A stretch of DNA of 9,314 bases from contig JAGCSE010000178.1 of assembly GCA_017964325.1 (NCBI GenBank), positions 1-9,314 of the forward strand, in the 5' to 3' direction. This stretch comes from Victivallales bacterium. GTDB lineage: Bacteria; Verrucomicrobiota; Lentisphaeria; Oligosphaerales; Oligosphaeraceae. Below the pieces are notes generated by a model, which was given only the letters and a program-made list of their open reading frames with translations, was not told the DNA's origin and searched no databases. Position numbers and translations under genes: made by a program. Below are positions 7,701-9,314 of this stretch, piece by piece. Positions within the stretch are counted from its first letter, which is position 1. Every line of letters begins with the position of its first letter.

Positions 7701-9314
7701 AGTGAAGGCCCCGTCGCCACCGTCGGGCTTGACATGCGCGACGCCGGCCGCGGCTTCGGCCCGCGTTTCATCCTCGACGACTCCATCCTCGTCGAATCCA
7801 TCAGCAAGAACGTCGCCGGCGGCGAATACTCCATCGTCCTCAAGAACGGCAAGCTCATCTGGAACAACGGTGCGGAATTTGATATTCCCGCCGACAACGG
7901 CCGCGCAGTCGTCGATGACGGTAACGGCACGTTCATTGTCGTCCGTACGCTGGACAGCACGCTGATCCCGACGGCCGACACGACCGTCAATTTCACGGTC
8001 AACGCGGATCCTGAACTCGACATCCAGCAGCCCTCCACCATCACAGGCGTCCGCATCACGGCCCTTGGCCGAGGCAATGTCGCCAACACGAAGGGAACGT
8101 TGACGCGCAATGGCACGAAGCTGTCCTGGAAGGGCGGCGCGGAAGTCGATGTCGCCGACGGCGGCTTCTTCTTCCTCAACGGTGGCGCGGAAGACTATCT
8201 GGTCGTCCAGGTCTCGCAGGTCGGCGGCGGCACGTCTGACGAATTGGCCATCTACTCCGCCGACGGCCGTTCGATCACGCCGTTCCTGAACATTTCCGGC
8301 CTCGAAATCATGACGGTTTCAGACATGGTTCCGCAGGGCTACTACACCTTCAGCTATGACGGTGCAGGCACCTTGAATTGGGGCAATGGCTCGCCCGCCA
8401 AGGTGAATGTCGCCGAAGGAGAATTCGTCCTCGTTGAAGGCAACGGCACGAATCTGGAACATGCCCAGAATTTCGTCGTCGTCCGCCGCACGAACGGCCC
8501 GCTGCCCGCGCAGGCTTGCACGGACACGCTGTTCATCAACCAGTCGCAGCTGCTCCGCGTCGCGGTTTCCGTCACGGGCGTGAACGGATTCTCCATCACC
8601 CACTTGACCGATCTGACCAATGACGAGACCAGCGGCGTCTCCCTCTGGTGGGACGCCAATGCCGACGGCACCTTCAACACGGGTGACAAGTTTGTCAAGT
8701 TACTGGAAACGCCTGAGTTCTCTACCAATGGTGACACTTATTCTACCGTCTTGACACCGGACCCGCAGTTCATCACCTCATGGCTGTCCTGCTCCCAGAG
8801 CGTAAGCGACACCAGCTTCAATTTCTTCGTCTGTGTCAACACCACTGAAGATATGTCATACGGCGACTCCTTCAGAGTCAACGCCAACTTCTATGAACCC
8901 ACGGAGCCCAACTACACGACCGGCGGCAACTATTTCGCCAGCGCCAGCTCGGGCAACATCGTCTGCACAAGCATCACGAATACTACTATCAAGAAATTGA
9001 CCACGAAAGGCCAGACCATTGACTCCAACACGACGGTCCGCCTGGCCGGCATCAACCATTTCTTCGGCACTGCCATCAGCGGCAAGTCCGTCTATATGAC
9101 GGCCGTCACTGTCACCATCGTTGCTCCCGAAGGCTCCACGTTCCATCCGGACACCGCCTTCACGCCGATGGATGCCGCCAGCGCCGCAAACCGCGGTATC
9201 CAGCTCGTCGCCGCAAACGGCAACGTCATTCCGTGCGCCATCGAACTCATCACCGACGATCCTGAACATGGCCCCTGGACCTACGTCCTCCGTCCCGAAT
9301 CCAGCGGCGGCGAC
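1647..9314 (+). CDS. Giant secreted C10-family (streptopain-like) cysteine peptidase with long beta/adhesin-like C-terminal region, 3'-truncated
   Basis: One frame stays open for 2,556 codons and runs off the right edge. Residues 1-34 are a Sec signal peptide (basic start, hydrophobic 17-29, ARA cleavage). Residues about 35-160 resemble the Spi inhibitory prodomain of C10 zymogens (G-F-M-V-V-A-A-D-D near 90-98). Residues about 173-432 are the peptidase: W-x-Q-x5-YN-x3-P entry, nucleophile Cys222 in SGCVATGTAQILRYF, His370 in GEGHAIVCDGYG, then N389-Y-G-W392. Streptopain-type enzymes cleave proteins outside the cell and mature by removing the prodomain. Residues 433-560 look like a carboxypeptidase-regulatory beta domain (SGRVTDANGNPVAGVKV). 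The rest carries Ig-like strands (near 577, 786, 941, 1394), Asp-rich calcium-type loops (1141, 1847, 2336) and internal repeats. Streptopain itself is about 400 residues, so this is over six times longer. Its own sigma-54 promoter controls it. Anchor (PEP-CTERM, T9SS-like or other) would be beyond the window. The peptidase call is firm; the substrate is unknown. Confidence 0.95.
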   Translation, partial: MSRMKQEKFGSTGRYKLMTWLVIALMFAVTGARAASVDKEKAATFAGNWLKSAGNALQTEIGNAAVGDVEEFKNADGAVLGYIVSLEPKGFMVVAADDRINPVVMVSKDGKFDGNYHNPMVAMLYADLTARMEAVEKLAPAAQTRGEIPEAIQQNKAQWDRFLNGKTRAAVIGVVSEVWVAPFVESRWSQKDGIYNYYTPTIYDKTYSFDEPGNQNNAPSGCVATGTAQILRYFQWPQKPIGVKTGHYSVTTNNGTEIGGQSMNLRGGDGTGGAYNWDAMTLVLTGNEKLENYKQIGALLFDAGLSVNMSYSSEASGSNYNPNSMRNFFGYGAAARSLNENDTRANLDARRPVGVSISSIIPEDLGGEGHAIVCDGYGRMDGRWYYHMNYGWAGGGDGWYNKEEVYGSTWSPSFGWAMGNLYRQKLQPNDDLGGQIISGRVTDANGNPVAGVKVSIRKKGSEDTWQTMLVWNEPNDPEATPIYQDWDEKGNNDGTQDDDEIPGADKFRNTTDARGIWAIDKVKAGQYEIVLEKDGLNFAGTKTVTVPNNRNVWANDFIASPLENLALLSWWKEDTTVYLQFNRAVGNVDVDLTKATIGGTTLDSGEAQIIASSDIIAITGISATGDLALEAGFLTVDVDGSNTTDQALMYNVAPVVVLDAVEATAAGTAAESSKVTKITLKNDANTKDNLLVFQVTGNGLTDADLNSFKIRNITTGKVGTQVPNASIYSWTPSTGELVVRAYNGEAYIGVDYIPETGRAYLSSELYTFDDCGPAIIAAKLDKSNKFVTVTWNEPVLGWTAKVQATDLNVILHNNGGTITNAQVDKVELDDEDADGYATTMKVYIKYTPSLEVQTSAPAVTASGNLPYTALNNPNWDAEDDTIATYRAPAGVETIEVVPRENKVFDALKNAAATSNTTDALLLFANNTPRLVSAILSNDNYGVQLTFNKRIFGKSSLASPLMQIAAINSGAANVSQFLNTSNFTAVVNYNTGSPAQLQLDNNGIHYTIGTNFIYIDFNYNTGHAGNRRLLDPAYNEAQAEPKTPQSITLTLKNIVDRDGNALKDTNVTIPLWPAYQPGRTSLLPPMFTNAQGSYTYINMNNTVNVNNDHPEYGKLYTHFGEGHSGVVPSSDALIYYGIYYRDLDGDGRIDAVDLNYHNPDYNGGDRPAQLVAGGSAAANFRVWVQNNDPDDIDDKDKAFYPPNDEGVNWDSYPTTFPLGPNGDGSIYGFNVNSHNSKFDGNWRKLTPTSVEVVAQNQSKTGGSNDRYSTLRLHIDQNSVRARTYGTRFIMVSYHLPRTSVGTYNRNMRDGITLTPSRSAYDDADETAGVYWYRANTVTRDNNSGTAGYMGNYHIADGFGPVVAWDGAAPVPVTAIAWRATPYVKNGESDMSGYEYVDVTFTEPIAYAADRAMSGCGYTSDPKNGVKTIDGYIHGAWGAEVISADTVRFKVNGVRTSKSFSFNGALFGMTPGYIESYTSPGTRAPTGLSFSVNAVGVKPIDSRYKVVSQGTAVDMFTVDAADATITSYGTTFTQSVSTVELKSIEQGGDWRAATANWLRDGNSRGGVGTSLRDNTNNATTTMTYSIRSNSLSSNVAPGSSVYGVISQLVLRNNAFAGYAVKGGDAEVHSPAAEHTFYAPDPIGRNMAFVGPETPVKSVMSGPIYNMVKVSAITQTNGTSRIVAGRTVSVLGIDVAGAAAHKLTAVTVRAIDTSMGQFDPSIDLETLADGATSGLQLYDVANGAVVKVANNGDEWSEWKVNEAGQPYKEVTLRPLTPVTLPTAGGNANSHDFEIRVITSASFNLGDSFIIEIPDDGIAFGSYKTVDNRPATWGTPNGAPGFPFTDFAFRDTNNDARWAEGDSIASKEDSFLTIPLYDGGRPYLTASNNRTILSENGVNVKNLYYAKKNWATNPESSPFYGGANVTSNERQNYTSMLGGIDFIGTNTDLSYNVSYTPGDDIWYDIGGELGVYDEGIDIPLFGNANAFPLSWQVAESGAKSGQYRAAATATAGPAGTGYISAPSEGPVATVGLDMRDAGRGFGPRFILDDSILVESISKNVAGGEYSIVLKNGKLIWNNGAEFDIPADNGRAVVDDGNGTFIVVRTLDSTLIPTADTTVNFTVNADPELDIQQPSTITGVRITALGRGNVANTKGTLTRNGTKLSWKGGAEVDVADGGFFFLNGGAEDYLVVQVSQVGGGTSDELAIYSADGRSITPFLNISGLEIMTVSDMVPQGYYTFSYDGAGTLNWGNGSPAKVNVAEGEFVLVEGNGTNLEHAQNFVVVRRTNGPLPAQACTDTLFINQSQLLRVAVSVTGVNGFSITHLTDLTNDETSGVSLWWDANADGTFNTGDKFVKLLETPEFSTNGDTYSTVLTPDPQFITSWLSCSQSVSDTSFNFFVCVNTTEDMSYGDSFRVNANFYEPTEPNYTTGGNYFASASSGNIVCTSITNTTIKKLTTKGQTIDSNTTVRLAGINHFFGTAISGKSVYMTAVTVTIVAPEGSTFHPDTAFTPMDAASAANRGIQLVAANGNVIPCAIELITDDPEHGPWTYVLRPESSGGD
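2163..2942 (+). other. C10 peptidase catalytic domain
   Basis: Residues 173-432 carry the family landmarks in order: VAPFVESRW-Q with YNYYTP before the nucleophile, SGC222VATGTAQ, then GEGH370AIVCDGYG and YHMN389YGW392AGGGDGWY. In streptopain the corresponding residues are the catalytic Cys and His and the N-W-G-W segment. Here the Trp after Asn is Tyr, a conservative change, and everything else needed for activity is present, so an active enzyme is expected. Confidence 0.92.
2943..3326 (+). other. Carboxypeptidase-regulatory-like beta domain with an acidic loop insertion
   Basis: Residues 433-560 start with IISGRVTDANGNPVAGVKVSI and end with TDARGIWAIDKVKAGQYEIVLEK, the two signature halves of the CarboxypepD_reg type fold, which usually acts as a spacer or adhesion module in exported proteins. 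Between them lies an extra stretch rich in Asp, Asn and Gly (485-500, D-W-D-E-K-G-N-N-D-G-T-Q-D-D-D-E) that could bind calcium. Confidence 0.75.
5067..5102 (+). other. EF-hand/dockerin-like calcium loop in the peptidase stalk
   Basis: Residues 1141-1152 read D-L-D-G-D-G-R-I-D-A-V-D, matching the 12-residue calcium loop D-x-D-G-D-G-x-I-x-x-x-D/E of dockerin repeats. Only one half is seen here, so this is a lone calcium-binding loop and not a full dockerin. Related but degenerate loops occur at 1847-1858 and 2336-2347. Confidence 0.7.
6663..6962 (+). repeat. Internal domain copy A (residues about 1673-1772)
   Basis: This segment resembles copy B near the window end. Shared points include the TAVTV strand (1701-1705 and 2485-2489), a following G-x-F-x-P, a Leu/Ile-Gln-Leu strand with AxGxV (GLQLYDVANGAVVKV against GIQLVAANGNVIPCA), and a W-x(n)-LRP end. 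The two lie 784 residues apart with other domains between them. Confidence 0.6.
7800..8530 (+). repeat. Three tandem protein repeats of about 84-89 residues within the peptidase stalk
   Basis: Three consecutive segments share a pattern: aromatic strand, then NG-x-L-x-W, a small-residue turn, a strand with [FVN]-[DN]-[IV]-[PA], and an NG/GG turn before a Val-rich strand. The aligned tryptophans are W2072 (KLIW), W2161 (KLSW) and W2245 (TLNW), spaced 89 and 84 residues. The copies are diverged, so they look like an old tandem duplication of a small beta domain. Confidence 0.7.
8982..9296 (+). repeat. Internal domain copy B (residues about 2446-2550)
   Basis: Partner of the segment at 6663-6962. 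It has the same strand order: VRLAGI, MTAVTVTIV, G-x-T-F-H-P, GIQLVAANGNV, and WTYVLRP. It is cut close to the window end, so its full extent is unknown. Confidence 0.6.

Overview
The window holds two partial protein-coding genes on the + strand, separated by an unusual 500-bp intergenic region. The organism is probably a PVC-superphylum bacterium, most likely Lentisphaerota (Victivallales-like), with Kiritimatiellota or Verrucomicrobiota as alternatives. The reasons are the style of the secretin, the very large multidomain secreted protein, a moderately high coding GC with C-ending codons (GTC, ATC, CTC, ACC) against AT-rich intergenic DNA, and a textbook sigma-54 promoter. This placement is an inference; no rRNA or marker gene is present.

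Layout. (1) Positions 1-1146 are the C-terminal 381 residues of an outer-membrane secretin (type II secretion / type IV pilus type), ending in a strong intrinsic terminator at 1169-1206. (2) Positions 1226-1421 hold a phase-perfect minisatellite: 22 copies of a 9-bp unit (consensus TTCTAGAGC) with CTAG exactly every 9 bp. It is bracketed by 15-bp near-identical T-tract/A-tract direct repeats. No convincing protein is encoded there on either strand. (3) Positions 1422-1646 are an AT-rich control region. It has a perfect -24/-12 sigma-54 promoter (1566-1582), an upstream inverted repeat at about -76 that could bind an enhancer-binding protein, small hairpins, and a good ribosome binding site. 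(4) From 1647 to the end of the window (9314) one uninterrupted reading frame of at least 2,556 codons encodes a giant secreted protein. It has a Sec signal peptide, a Spi-type inhibitory prodomain, a streptopain-like C10 cysteine peptidase domain (Cys222/His370), a carboxypeptidase-regulatory-like beta domain, and about 2,000 residues of Ig/adhesin-like, calcium-loop and repeat-containing segments. It runs off the right edge.

How it fits together: the secretin and the protease are separate transcription units (terminator, array and a dedicated promoter lie between them). The protease appears to be an exported, autoinhibited zymogen tethered to, or displayed on, a huge beta-rich stalk, under activator-dependent sigma-54 control. 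A secretin next door would be a plausible exit route, but nothing in the sequence proves that link. The most noteworthy items are the CTAG minisatellite and the sigma-54-controlled giant C10 peptidase with internal domain duplications. Nothing in the window amounts to a complete undescribed system.
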